Positions 36,226 through 45,347 of a stretch of 64,000 bases of DNA are shown one piece after another. Under the pieces are notes generated by a model. The model was not told the origin of the DNA. It saw only the letters and a list, made by a program, of their open reading frames with translations, and made no database searches. The translations under genes were made by a program, and so were the position numbers. Where the stretch lies: contig NZ_BAABFN010000002.1 of the NCBI RefSeq assembly GCF_039541075.1, positions 558,001 to 622,000 of the forward strand, written 5' to 3'. The stretch comes from Compostibacter hankyongensis (GTDB lineage: Bacteria; Bacteroidota; Bacteroidia; Chitinophagales; Chitinophagaceae). Within the stretch, counting starts at the first letter, position 1; every line of letters starts with the position of its first letter.

Positions 36226-37965
36226 CTACTCTTCTTTCGCTTGTTTCAGGAAATCCTTTATGCCGGCCAGGATGGCGCCTGCAATCCGTTTCCGGAACGC
36301 GGGGTCCAGCGCCTTCATCTCATCGGCGGGGTTGCTGATGAAGAGGGTTTCCACCAGCGCATTGGGATATTCCGTGGGACCGTTCAGGGAAAAATTAAAC
36401 CGCCCGATATTGCCGTATTCTTTCAGACCGAGGGACAACATATGTTTTAAAATGGCAGCGCTCAGCGGGCGGAAGGCCACATAGCGGTAGTATGTGCTGA
36501 CGCCGGCCACGTGTATGGGATCGCCGGCAGAATTGAGGTGGATGCTCACCAGCAGATCGGGCGCCGCCGAGCGCAGCATGAGCGTACGCTGGATCATGTC
36601 CAGCGAGGCATCCTTTTCCCGGGTCATGATCACCCGCGCGCCGGCCTGCCGTAACTGCGTCTTCAGCTCTTTTGCGATCAGCAGCGTAAGGTTTTTTTCA
36701 AAGACCCCGGTAGGACCCTGTGCGCCGCGGTTGCTTCCCCCGTGCCCGGCATCGACCGCAATAGTAAGCTGCGACAGGGCAAGCGACGACGGCGGTCGCC
36801 TGATCTTTATTACCAGATTATTGCCTTCATAATAGGCCAGGTAACCCCAGGACTGGCGGTGACGAAGGGTGATGATGGCGCGAAGGTGGTCGTCCCCCGC
36901 CTGTTCATAATCCACATTCTTTATTTCCGTGGCGCTTTGCAGCTGCGTGATCCAGTTCGTGTTGGCTGTAGCCCCGTAGATATCCACGACGATACGGGAG
37001 GGATCTGTCTGCTGCCGGGTGGTATAGGGCAGTTTTGCGGAGAGCCCTATGGAGACGTAATCGTATTTCCCCTCGCCCCGGACCCGCCAGGCGCCGGTGA
37101 GCGAACGGGGCGTAAAAGCCCCTTTGGGCAGCAACAGCACATTTCCGGCGGGAATATAGGCCGTATGTCCCGGGGCAAGCTGTACGCGGTAATCTCCTCC
37201 GAATTTACCGGTAACGGAGAGCAGCACGGCTGTATCCAGATAGCTGATCTTGGCTCCGCCCAACCGGTCGTCGCCCAGGCCGAACTTCAGGTAGGGCAGC
37301 GCTCCTGTGGTTTTTCCGACGATAGGTTCGTCCCGGTCAAGTATCCTGTACTGGGGCGACAGGGTATAGGTAAGGGTACGGCCGTCCCGGTTTTTCATGA
37401 CTACCCTGAGCGTCTTTTTCAGCAGCGGGTCATCCGGCTTGACGGTATAAGACCCCTGGTAGATGCCTGCGATGCCGGCATCTGCGGCCGGCTGCTCGTA
37501 CAAGGTGATCCGGTCGGCAACGGTCACCTGGTTACCGGGCTGGGCCTTTACCCGGAAACGGATCACATCGCCCGGCATCAGCCAGGAATGCTCAGCGGGA
37601 AAGGCCTCTACCGACGCGATCCTGAAATCCCTTACCGCCTGCGACGGTGCAGGCGGAGCATAATGATAAGACAATTTTTGCGTATGTGCAGCTCCGTTAG
37701 GAGACACCGCTTTGAAGATCATCAGGGTGTCGCCGGGCTGCAGATCCAGCTGTGCGGCAAAGGCACCCGTAGGGTATACCTTTACCGCCCGCCCGTTGAC
37801 GCTGAGCCGGCACCCGCTGCAGGTGCTGCCGCTGACGTAGTTGCGCGGGGAAGAGGTCTGTACCACCGGCCGGGAAGGTTGCAGCAGGCGGATGAAGGGG
37901 GTCTGGGCCAGGGAGGCGGACCCCAGGAAGATAAAAAGGCTGAAAAAGAGGTTAAAAGGTTGCAT
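36226..37965 (-). CDS. N-acetylmuramoyl-L-alanine amidase (Amidase_3)
   Basis: Cuts the amide bond between muramic acid and L-Ala in peptidoglycan. The 579-aa product has a signal peptide ending in SLAQ. A long N-terminal region (about 20-365) includes beta-rich segments and an AMIN-like stretch (KYDYVSIGLSAKLPYTTRQQTDPSRIVVDIYG). The C-terminal Amidase_3 domain (about 380-575) has the zinc-site motifs VDAGHGGSNRGAQG, SIHLNSAG and the glutamate in LVETLFISNPADE. The ATG at 37965 begins the signal sequence better than the one at 37980. It is the last gene of the minus-strand run after the permease, separated by a repeat-bearing 93-base gap. Confidence 0.92.
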   Translation of the reverse strand: MQPFNLFFSLFIFLGSASLAQTPFIRLLQPSRPVVQTSSPRNYVSGSTCSGCRLSVNGRAVKVYPTGAFAAQLDLQPGDTLMIFKAVSPNGAAHTQKLSYHYAPPAPSQAVRDFRIASVEAFPAEHSWLMPGDVIRFRVKAQPGNQVTVADRITLYEQPAADAGIAGIYQGSYTVKPDDPLLKKTLRVVMKNRDGRTLTYTLSPQYRILDRDEPIVGKTTGALPYLKFGLGDDRLGGAKISYLDTAVLLSVTGKFGGDYRVQLAPGHTAYIPAGNVLLLPKGAFTPRSLTGAWRVRGEGKYDYVSIGLSAKLPYTTRQQTDPSRIVVDIYGATANTNWITQLQSATEIKNVDYEQAGDDHLRAIITLRHRQSWGYLAYYEGNNLVIKIRRPPSSLALSQLTIAVDAGHGGSNRGAQGPTGVFEKNLTLLIAKELKTQLRQAGARVIMTREKDASLDMIQRTLMLRSAAPDLLVSIHLNSAGDPIHVAGVSTYYRYVAFRPLSAAILKHMLSLGLKEYGNIGRFNFSLNGPTEYPNALVETLFISNPADEMKALDPAFRKRIAGAILAGIKDFLKQAKEE

Positions 37966-37998
37966 CCGGGCAAAGTACAAAAAAGACGGTAACCGGAT

Positions 37999-38076
37999 TA
38001 AGGTTTAAAGTCTAAAGTCTGAGGTTAATCTGTCCGGGAAACGAATATTGACCCATGACTATTGGCCATTACCCGA
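37999..38076 (-). repeat. Heptanucleotide arrays at the permease 3' end
   Basis: Units of seven bases run 37999-38026 (TAAGGTT, TAAAGTC, TAAAGTC, TGAGGTT). After a short break a second set (TTGACCC, ATGACTA, TTGGCCA, then TTACCC) covers about 38048-38074. The second set contains the permease stop codon (38059-38061) and its last three sense codons. Confidence 0.8.
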
Positions 38077-39783
38077 CAGACGGCTGTGGCGGATGCTGTA
38101 GGTGAAATATACCACCAGCCCTATGACCAGCCAGATCAGGAAACGCAGCCAGTTGGTATATCCCAGCTCCGTCATCAGGTAAAAACAGCTGGCCAGACCC
38201 AGCACCGGTATCAGCGACAGCTTTTTCCAGGCGGTAAGCGCCGAAAGCACGAACGCCAGGGCGACAAACAAAAAGAAAGGCAGCTTATCCTTATAAGCAT
38301 GCCAGTCACCGCCGTAATGAAACAGACTGGTAAAAGGTTCCCAGAAAACGATCATCCCGGCAACGAGCAGTACCGGCACGATATAACGGCCGTTGATATA
38401 GGGAATGCGAAACCGCTTTTTTGTGGCCGCTGTTTTTTCTTCCGCCGGCAGCACCAGCACGCCCCCGCAGACGAGCACGAAGGCAAAAAGGGTACCGATG
38501 CTGCAAAGGTCTGTGACCTCGGTAAGGTTCATAAACAGTGCCGGCACGGCTACGATGAAACCGGTCACAACAGTGGCAAAGGAGGGTGTCTTAAATTTCG
38601 GATGTATCCTGGAAAAGGCCGGCGGCAGCAGCCCGTCGCGGCTCATGCTCATCCATATGCGGGGCTGCCCCATCTGGAACACCAGCAGCACGCTCGCCGT
38701 GGCGATCACGGCGCTTACCGAAATAATGTAGCTGATACTGTCCAATCCTCTTTCCTTAAATACAAAAGCCAGGGGATCCTTCACGGCCAGCGCTTTATAG
38801 CTTACCATACCCGTGAGCACCAGGGCAATGCAGATATACAGCACGGTACAGATCAGCAGGGAGTAGATCATACCCCGGGGAAGATCGCGCTGGGGATTGC
38901 GGCATTCCTCAGCCGTGGTGGAGATGGCGTCGAAGCCGATATAAGCAAAAAAGATGGCGGACACTCCTTTCATCATACCCGAAAAGCCGTTGGGCAGAAA
39001 AGGGTGCCAGTTGGCCGGCGTTATATAAAAGGCGCCGCCTGCGATAACGCCGATCACCACCAGCAGCTTCAGGCCCACCATCAGGTTGGTGGCCCGCTTG
39101 GTTTCCCGGATGCCGATATAGACCAGGTAGGTGATCAGCACAACGATGGCCAGAGCCGGCAGGTCGGCAATGATCCGCACAGGCCCCAGTGCGGGAGCCA
39201 GGTTCCACGCCTCGTAAGCATTTCTCATCGCAGGCTCCAGCGAGGAAAGCGGAACGCCGGAAGCCAGGGCCTGCGTGGCTTCGCCGAATCCGCGGTAAGC
39301 AGATACATAATCCGTAGTGAAATAGGGCGGCAGATGCACGCCAAACCCTTCCAGCAGGTTGGCAAAATAACCGCTCCAGGAGATGGCTACGGCAATATTG
39401 CCGATGGCATATTCCATCACCAGGTCCCACCCGATGATCCAGGCGATGAGCTCGCCGAAGGAAGCATAAGAATAGGTATAAGCGCTGCCCGACACGGGGA
39501 TGCGCGAAGCAAATTCGGCATAGCAGAGGGCGGAGAACCCGCAGCATACTGCAGTCATCACAAAGAGCAGGGAGATACCCGGGCCGCCGTTAAAGGCTGC
39601 CTCGCCGATCGTGGAAAAGATGCCCGCGCCCACAACGGCCGCAATGCCCATGGCCGTAAGATCCTTTACCCGAAGCTCTTTCCGCAGTCCTTCGTACATG
39701 CCTTCCCCCTCGGCGTATCCGGCCTCCATATCGCTCAGGATCTGGTGAAAGGGCTTTTTACGAAACAGGGTGGATCGGTCCAT
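38059..39783 (-). CDS. APC-superfamily amino acid permease
   Basis: Inner-membrane amino acid transporter. The 574-aa product has a cytoplasmic N-terminus and about 12-14 predicted membrane segments. The first helix carries the AAVVGAGIFSTIGEAA glycine-rich substrate motif, and the region after it contains CYAEFASRIPVSGSAYTYSYASFGE, as in cationic amino acid transporters. GFDAISTTAEECRNPQRDLPRG is the conserved loop after helix 6 of this group. Basic amino acids are therefore the likeliest substrate, but this is inferred. It starts 8 bases after the polyprenyl synthetase stop. Its last codons fall in a heptad repeat. Confidence 0.93.
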   Translation of the reverse strand: MDRSTLFRKKPFHQILSDMEAGYAEGEGMYEGLRKELRVKDLTAMGIAAVVGAGIFSTIGEAAFNGGPGISLLFVMTAVCCGFSALCYAEFASRIPVSGSAYTYSYASFGELIAWIIGWDLVMEYAIGNIAVAISWSGYFANLLEGFGVHLPPYFTTDYVSAYRGFGEATQALASGVPLSSLEPAMRNAYEAWNLAPALGPVRIIADLPALAIVVLITYLVYIGIRETKRATNLMVGLKLLVVIGVIAGGAFYITPANWHPFLPNGFSGMMKGVSAIFFAYIGFDAISTTAEECRNPQRDLPRGMIYSLLICTVLYICIALVLTGMVSYKALAVKDPLAFVFKERGLDSISYIISVSAVIATASVLLVFQMGQPRIWMSMSRDGLLPPAFSRIHPKFKTPSFATVVTGFIVAVPALFMNLTEVTDLCSIGTLFAFVLVCGGVLVLPAEEKTAATKKRFRIPYINGRYIVPVLLVAGMIVFWEPFTSLFHYGGDWHAYKDKLPFFLFVALAFVLSALTAWKKLSLIPVLGLASCFYLMTELGYTNWLRFLIWLVIGLVVYFTYSIRHSRLSGNGQ

Positions 39784-39791
39784 GACGGTCT

Positions 39792-40763
39792 TCAGCTTTC
39801 CCGGTTGAGTAACCGGTCGGTTAACGCTTCCAGCGGTTTTTTGCGGGAAGACAATACGGCAATCTCTTCCAGGTGCCGCCGTGCTTCACAGGCGTATTTC
39901 TCCTTCTCCTGCCGCGCCCATTCATCTACACGGCATGCGCTGAAAAGGCGCAGCACTGCAGCCACCTTATCCCCGTCTCTGCGCTGCAGCAGCGCAGAGA
40001 GCTGCTCGCGCTGGGCGGCATCTGCCAATGCAAAGGCTTTTACCAGCAGAAAGGTTTTTTTGTTGGCCAGGATATCGCCTCCCGGCTGCTTCCCGAATTT
40101 TTCCGGGTCGCCGTAGGCATCCAGCAGATCGTCCTGGATCTGAAAGGCGATACCGAGGTTTTTCCCGAATTCATAAAGATGATGGAGATTGCCTTCGCTG
40201 CCGCCGCCGAGGATGCTGCCCATCTGCAGGCTGGCCGCCAGCAGCACGGAAGTCTTCAACCGGATCATGGTAAGGTACTGCTCCATCTCTACCTCCTGCG
40301 GATGCAGCTGCTCATAATCCATATCGAGCTGCTGTCCCTCGCAAACCTCAATGGCCGTCTTGTTGAATACGGAAAGGATGCGCTGCAGCTGGGGCGAGCG
40401 GATGCTGTTGATATGCTCATACGCATAGATAAGCATGGTATCGCCGGCCAGCAGCGCCGCAGGTTCATTATAGCGGGTATGGACCGTAGGCTTGCCGCGC
40501 CGCAGCGGGGCCTTATCCATAATATCGTCATGCAGCAGGGTAAAGTTATGGAAAAGCTCCACCGCCACCGCCACTTCAAAAGCATCTTCATCCAGCTCGC
40601 CGAAGAGCTCCATCCCCATCAGGCAAAGCACGGGGCGGATACGTTTTCCTCCCAGATCAAGAATATATTGCGCAGGGCCGTACAGGGTGGCGGGATGGTC
40701 CGGAAAGGTGCAGCCCCCGAAATGACGTTCAAACTGTTCAAGCAGTTCCTGGAATGTATGCAT
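39792..40763 (-). CDS. Polyprenyl synthetase (trans-isoprenyl diphosphate synthase)
   Basis: Adds isopentenyl units to an allylic diphosphate to make a prenyl chain. The 323-aa product has the first aspartate-rich motif DDIMD at 79-83 (in LLHDDIMDKAPLRRG) and the second DDLLD at 211-215 (in FQIQDDLLDAYGD). The residue five before the first motif is bulky (Phe/Thr region), consistent with a short-to-medium chain, but length cannot be settled by eye. It follows rnr by 48 bases and the permease follows by 8, so it is part of the lpxK-rnr transcript. Confidence 0.94.
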   Translation of the reverse strand: MHTFQELLEQFERHFGGCTFPDHPATLYGPAQYILDLGGKRIRPVLCLMGMELFGELDEDAFEVAVAVELFHNFTLLHDDIMDKAPLRRGKPTVHTRYNEPAALLAGDTMLIYAYEHINSIRSPQLQRILSVFNKTAIEVCEGQQLDMDYEQLHPQEVEMEQYLTMIRLKTSVLLAASLQMGSILGGGSEGNLHHLYEFGKNLGIAFQIQDDLLDAYGDPEKFGKQPGGDILANKKTFLLVKAFALADAAQREQLSALLQRRDGDKVAAVLRLFSACRVDEWARQEKEKYACEARRHLEEIAVLSSRKKPLEALTDRLLNRES

Positions 40764-40811
40764 AAGCTGATGGGTAATGATAAAACACCTCCGGCCGCAG
40801 GTCGTCCGCGT

Positions 40812-42875
40812 TCAGGATGCTTTCCTGCGTTTGCCTTTCCGGCCTTTTTTCTCTTTATCCGTGCTGGCGTTCCTTATTTCTTTCTTATTCGCTGCCGGCT
40901 CCGTTCCCCCGGCCAGCACATAATCCAGCTGCCGCTTTTCGAGGCTGGCGGCAGCCACCTGTATACGAACGGTATCGCCCATACGAAATCGCTTGTGGGT
41001 CCGCGAGCCGATCAGGGCATATTCGGTATCCGAATAAACAAAATCATCCAGCTCCTGGAGATCCGCTATGCCCACCATCCCTTCGCACTTGCTGTCCACC
41101 GTTTCCACCCAGAAGCCGAAATGCGCCACGCCGCTGATCACCCCGTCAAATTCCTCCCCGATAAACTGCTGCATATATTCCACCTGCTTGTATTTGTTGG
41201 CGGCGCGTTCCGCATCCATGGCCTTTCGCTCCCGTTCGGAACAGTGCCGGCATTTCTTCTCCAGCTGCCTGTCGGCCAACTCCTGCTTTTCCAGGTGGGC
41301 GGCGATGATACGGTGCACCAGCACATCCGGATAGCGGCGTATGGGAGAGGTAAAATGACAGTAATTGCCGAAGCCAAGCCCGTAGTGACCGATATTCTCG
41401 GTGGTATAGACCGCCTTGGACATGGTACGGATACCCAGCTGCTCCAGCACATGCTGCTCGGCCCTGCCCCGGACCTTTTCCAGCATCTCATTGAAAGAGC
41501 GGGCGATACTCTGGGGACTGGAGACATCGAACTTGTAACCGAATTTTGCAGCAAAGGCGGTAAACAGCTTCAGCTTTTCCTCATCCGGCACATCGTGCAC
41601 GCGGTAAGGAAAAGGTATCTCCTGCCCCTGTACCCGGATTTTGGCCGCATATTCCGCCACCGTTTTGTTGGCCAGCAGCATCAGCTCCTCGATGAGCTGG
41701 TGCGCCTCCTTGTTTTCTTTGATCACTACCCCTACCGGTACGGCATCCTCATCCAGCTGAAAACGCACTTCCTGCGATGAAAAGTTGATAGCGCCCTGCT
41801 CAAAACGGCGGCTGCGCAGCTGCTGGGAGATGTCGTTGAGCAGCAAAAGCTCTTTGCTGTGCAACCCTTTCCCGGTCTCCACAATATCCTGTACCTCCTC
41901 GTAGGTAAAGCGATGATTGGAATGGATCACCGTACGGCCGATCCAGCAGTTCCGGACAGCCGCCTTGGCGCCGATCTCGAAAACGGCCGAAAAGGCCAGC
42001 TTGTCTTCATGCGGCCGCAGCGAACACAGCTCGTTGGAGATTTTTTCGGGCAGCATAGGCAGCACACGGTCGGCCAGATATACCGAAGTGGCCCGCTTGT
42101 AGGCCTCTTCATCGAGCGCCGTGCCGGGCAGCACATAATGGCTCACATCTGCAATATGGATACCGATCTCGTACACCCCCCGCCGGAGACTTCTGATGGA
42201 AATGGCGTCGTCAAAGTCTTTGGCGTCCACCGGGTCGATGGTAACGGTAAATACCTCCCGGAAGTCTTTTCTCCGGGCCGTTTCCGCCTTTGAAACCGTT
42301 TCCGGCAGCGCCAGCACCTCTTTCATCACCTCGGTAGGAAAAGAAAGGGGGAACCCGTTTTCCACGAGGATACCCTTCATGGCGGTATCGTTCAGGTTGG
42401 TCTTGTCCAGCACCGCCGTTACCGTGCCCGAAGGCCGCCTGCCCTGCCCTCCCCAGTGGGTGATATGCACCACGATCTGATCGCCATGCCGCGCCCCGTT
42501 GAGACTGTCCAGCGGCAGATAAATATCCGGTATACCTTCTTTATCCGGAAGCAGAAAGGCAAATTCCTTACTGAGCTCCAGCTTGCCGGTAAAATCGGTC
42601 TTGCTGCGCCTGAGCACTTCGGTGATCTCTCCTTCCATCCGGCCGCTGCTCTTTCCCCCGCCCTGAATCTTCACCCTTACCTCATCCCCGTCGAGCGCGG
42701 AACGAAGACGGCCGGGGTGAACACGGATGTCTTTTTCAAGACCGTCCACCACTACGAATCCCATCCCGGACCGTGCAATGTCAACGATGCCGGTATAGGT
42801 TTTCCCACCCGGGGCTTCCCGGCTCTTCTTATCCTTTGCCTTCGGCTTATTTCTGTCTTTTTTTTGCTTACGCAT
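40812..42875 (-). CDS. rnr: Ribonuclease R
   Basis: Processive 3'-5' exoribonuclease that degrades structured RNA. The 687-aa product has a lysine-rich N-terminus, an OB/cold-shock-like region (YTGIVDIARSGMGFVVVDG, about 27-70) and a second OB fold. The RNB catalytic domain contains IDPVDAKDFDDA at 213-224 with the metal-binding aspartates. A C-terminal S1 domain (EFDGVISGVAHFGFWVETVDS) and a very basic tail follow. The length is normal. It starts five bases after the lpxK stop, so the two are one transcript. Confidence 0.96.
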   Translation of the reverse strand: MRKQKKDRNKPKAKDKKSREAPGGKTYTGIVDIARSGMGFVVVDGLEKDIRVHPGRLRSALDGDEVRVKIQGGGKSSGRMEGEITEVLRRSKTDFTGKLELSKEFAFLLPDKEGIPDIYLPLDSLNGARHGDQIVVHITHWGGQGRRPSGTVTAVLDKTNLNDTAMKGILVENGFPLSFPTEVMKEVLALPETVSKAETARRKDFREVFTVTIDPVDAKDFDDAISIRSLRRGVYEIGIHIADVSHYVLPGTALDEEAYKRATSVYLADRVLPMLPEKISNELCSLRPHEDKLAFSAVFEIGAKAAVRNCWIGRTVIHSNHRFTYEEVQDIVETGKGLHSKELLLLNDISQQLRSRRFEQGAINFSSQEVRFQLDEDAVPVGVVIKENKEAHQLIEELMLLANKTVAEYAAKIRVQGQEIPFPYRVHDVPDEEKLKLFTAFAAKFGYKFDVSSPQSIARSFNEMLEKVRGRAEQHVLEQLGIRTMSKAVYTTENIGHYGLGFGNYCHFTSPIRRYPDVLVHRIIAAHLEKQELADRQLEKKCRHCSERERKAMDAERAANKYKQVEYMQQFIGEEFDGVISGVAHFGFWVETVDSKCEGMVGIADLQELDDFVYSDTEYALIGSRTHKRFRMGDTVRIQVAAASLEKRQLDYVLAGGTEPAANKKEIRNASTDKEKKGRKGKRRKAS

Positions 42876-42880
42876 AATTT

Positions 42881-43903
42881 CTATGGATTTTGCTGCTCCT
42901 CCAGGGCCTTTGCTACATAATCAAAAATATGATTATTAAAGGAATCTGCCGAATCGAAGAGGAAGCTGACTTTTGCGGGCAGCACGCAAATGGGAAGCGC
43001 CTGGTCGCGGAGTTCGGCCTCGAGCAGCTGTAGTTTTACGGCATCTTTTTCTGTGGTAATGACCATTTTTTGTTCAGCCCCCAACACTTCCCAGGAGCTC
43101 CGGATCTCCGCTACGTCTGCCGGCGTAAAATAATGATGATCGGGAAACTGCTGCAGCGTCACGGAAGCAAAGCGTTGCTGCAGCCATTCCTGCAGGGGCG
43201 CCGGCCGGGCAATGCCGCAAACCAGCAGCAGCGCGGTGCTTTCCGGGATAGATACTGCCGCCCCGGTAAAGAGATCATAGGGCTCCCCGTATTGCAGCGC
43301 GGTAAAATACAGGGGCTGCGCAGGCAGGGGGGCTATCTCCCGGGTAATGCGCAGACGTTCTTCTTCGGAAAGCGCCGGCGGACATTTGGTGACGATGATG
43401 CAGTCCGCGCGACGGTATCCCTGCCGGCTTTCACGCAGCCGTCCGAAAGGCACGATATAGTCGCGGGTAAAAAGACGGCTGTGCTCCGTGAGGAGGATGT
43501 TGTAGCCCGGCCGTATGGAGCGGTGCTGGAAAGCATCATCCAGCAGCACTACCGCCGTTTCCGGCTTGTCCATCAGGAGCTGCGGCAGCGCCAGCACCCG
43601 CTCCTCTCCCACGCATACTGCTATATCGGGAAACTTCCGGTGAAACTGCATCGGCTCGTCGCCGATCTCCAGGGCGTCGCTGTCCGGACCGGCGAGCCGG
43701 TACCCGTGGGTACGGCGGTTGTATCCCCGGCTGAGGGTGGCCACGCGGTAATGCGACTTCAGCAACGCGATCAGGTATTCGACATGCGGCGTTTTGCCGG
43801 TACCGCCCATCGAAAGATTGCCGACGGCAATCGTAGGCAGGTCAAACGATACCGCAGACAGCGTGCCCCAGTCATACAGCTTGTTGCGCAATGCGGTGAT
43901 CAA
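42881..43903 (-). CDS. lpxK: Tetraacyldisaccharide 4'-kinase (lipid A)
   Basis: Phosphorylates the disaccharide precursor of lipid A at position 4' in the inner membrane. The P-loop VGNLSMGGTGKTPHVE is at 28-40 counted from the TTG at 43903. Other family motifs are RGYNRRTHGY, ILLDDAFQHRSI and FPDHHYFTP. The same frame stays open upstream to 44053 and encodes a hydrophobic leader resembling the family's conserved N-terminal membrane segment (LRLLLYPFSLLYGL), but with no ATG, GTG or TTG. The true start is therefore probably upstream of 43903 at a rare codon. A promoter -7 box lies at 44031-44038. It is followed directly by rnr. Confidence 0.93.
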   Translation of the reverse strand: MITALRNKLYDWGTLSAVSFDLPTIAVGNLSMGGTGKTPHVEYLIALLKSHYRVATLSRGYNRRTHGYRLAGPDSDALEIGDEPMQFHRKFPDIAVCVGEERVLALPQLLMDKPETAVVLLDDAFQHRSIRPGYNILLTEHSRLFTRDYIVPFGRLRESRQGYRRADCIIVTKCPPALSEEERLRITREIAPLPAQPLYFTALQYGEPYDLFTGAAVSIPESTALLLVCGIARPAPLQEWLQQRFASVTLQQFPDHHYFTPADVAEIRSSWEVLGAEQKMVITTEKDAVKLQLLEAELRDQALPICVLPAKVSFLFDSADSFNNHIFDYVAKALEEQQNP

Positions 43904-44030
43904 TCCGTATAAAAGGGAAAAAGGATACAGGAGCAGGCGCAGTAACCGGATAATAGCTGACTGAATAATAACAGTGGTTTTATGTAATAAAGGAGCCCTC
44001 GCCAGGGAAGCCCCCGTTGCGGGTCGCTGC

Positions 44031-44038
44031 CAAAGATA
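44031..44038 (-). promoter_or_regulatory. -7 promoter element upstream of lpxK
   Basis: Reads TATCTTTG on the minus strand, an exact TAnnTTTG match, followed by GCAG. The predicted transcript start is near 44024, before every possible lpxK start codon discussed here. Confidence 0.55.
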
Positions 44039-44069
44039 ACGAAACCAACATGATTAAAATAATCATTAA

Positions 44070-44112
44070 AGGTTCCATCCGACCATTAAAAAACAAATAT
44101 TAACGGATGAAA
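44070..44112 (+). repeat. 43-bp dispersed repeat, copy 1
   Basis: Matches 60012-60054 at 42 of 43 positions (T against C at the 17th base). The ends carry the inverted pair CATCCG (44076-44081) and CGGATG (44104-44109). This copy lies in the gap between ychF and lpxK. The ATG inside it opens only a short frame that ends after 19 codons. Confidence 0.9.
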
Positions 44113-44117
44113 GTAGG

Positions 44118-45218
44118 CTATACATTGAACCGGAAGTGCATGATATCCCCGTCTTTTACCTCATAATCACGGCCTTCTATGTGCAGGCGTCCGGCATCCC
44201 GGCAGGCCGCTTCCGACCCGTACCGGATATAATCATCATAGGAAATCACCTCCGCCCGGATAAAGCCTTTTTCAAAGTCAGTATGGATAACGCCGGCAGC
44301 CTGAGGGGCCAGCATGCCCCGGGTAATGGTCCAGGCCCGCACTTCCTGCACACCCGCCGTAAGGTAGGTGATGAGGCTGAGCAGCCGATAGGTGGAATGG
44401 ATCAGCCGGGCTACGCCGCTTTCTTCCAGGCCCAGGTCCCCGAGAAAGGCCTTCCGGTCCTCGAAGCTGTCCAGCGCGGCGATCTCTGATTCAATGGCGG
44501 CGCTTATATACAATACTTCCGCCGCCTCGCTGCTCACCGCCGCCTCCAGCGATTTCGTATGGGAGTTTCCCGTTACCACCGATGCCTCATCCACGTTGCA
44601 CACGTAGATGACCGGTTTGATGGTCAGCAGGAAGAGATCGTCCACAAATTTCTCCCGGTCTTCCGGACTGACCTCGAAGCTGCGGGCGGAAAGACCGCGT
44701 TCGAGGTGCCCCTTGAGCTGCTGTAAGATCTCCAGCCCCCGCTGTAGCTCCCGGTCTCCGGTCTTCGCCTGCTTTTCGATGCGCTGTATCTTCCGGTCCA
44801 CGCTTTCAAGGTCTTTCAGCTGCAGTTCCGTATCGATAATTTCCTTATCGCGCACCGGGTTTACGCTGCCGTCCACATGGATGACATTATCATCTTCAAA
44901 GCACCTCAGCACATGTATAATGGCGTCGGTATTACGGATATTGCCCAGGAACTGATTGCCCAGGCCCTCTCCCTTGCTGGCTCCCTTTACCAGCCCCGCA
45001 ATGTCCACGATCTCCACGGTAGTGGGTACCACGCGCTCCGGGTGCACCAGCTCTTCGAGCCGGATCAGCCGCTCATCCGGCACGGTGATGACACCCACGT
45101 TGGGCTCAATGGTACAAAAAGGGAAGTTGGCGGCCTGCGCCTTCGCATTACTCAATGCATTGAACAGGGTAGATTTCCCTACATTGGGCAGTCCCACAAT
45201 TCCGGCTTGTAATCCCAT
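44118..45218 (-). CDS. ychF: Redox-regulated ATPase YchF (OLA1-type)
   Basis: Obg-family P-loop ATPase that binds ribosomes and affects stress responses. The 366-aa product starts at the ATG at 45218; a longer in-frame form from 45308 has a non-family leader that crosses the promoter. The P-loop GLPNVGKS is at 9-16 and the switch II region DIAGLVKGASKGEGLGN near 67-83. A helical coiled-coil insert (about 130-200) precedes a C-terminal TGS domain (ITRGMLAPQAAGVIHTDFEKGFIRAEV). It is monocistronic-looking, with lpxK starting beyond a 43-bp repeat. Confidence 0.96.
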   Translation of the reverse strand: MGLQAGIVGLPNVGKSTLFNALSNAKAQAANFPFCTIEPNVGVITVPDERLIRLEELVHPERVVPTTVEIVDIAGLVKGASKGEGLGNQFLGNIRNTDAIIHVLRCFEDDNVIHVDGSVNPVRDKEIIDTELQLKDLESVDRKIQRIEKQAKTGDRELQRGLEILQQLKGHLERGLSARSFEVSPEDREKFVDDLFLLTIKPVIYVCNVDEASVVTGNSHTKSLEAAVSSEAAEVLYISAAIESEIAALDSFEDRKAFLGDLGLEESGVARLIHSTYRLLSLITYLTAGVQEVRAWTITRGMLAPQAAGVIHTDFEKGFIRAEVISYDDYIRYGSEAACRDAGRLHIEGRDYEVKDGDIMHFRFNV

Positions 45219-45236
45219 TTCTTTTAAAAATTTCGG

Positions 45237-45244
45237 CAAAGATA
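45237..45244 (-). promoter_or_regulatory. -7 promoter element of ychF
   Basis: Reads TATCTTTG on the minus strand, an exact TAnnTTTG match, followed by CC. The predicted transcript start is within about 12 bases of the ATG at 45218, so the leader is short. It rules against the longer ORF start at 45308. Confidence 0.6.
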
Positions 45245-45347
45245 AGCAACGACACTTAATCTTACCTAAATTGATGATCCGCCGGCAGTAACACAAAGAT
45301 GTTCTCACACTTCATCCGGTAACGGCAAAAAATGCCGGTAACCGTCA

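Noticed and set aside
37963..37985. Leaderless promoter (TACTTTGC) right before the amidase ATG
   Set aside because: One base short of TAnnTTTG and no clear -33 element; too weak to list as a feature.
38062..40116. 684-codon plus-strand frame opposite the permease and polyprenyl synthetase genes
   Set aside because: Rich in His, Gln, Arg and Gly with no domain or signal. It is the mirror of two well-supported minus-strand genes in GC-rich DNA.
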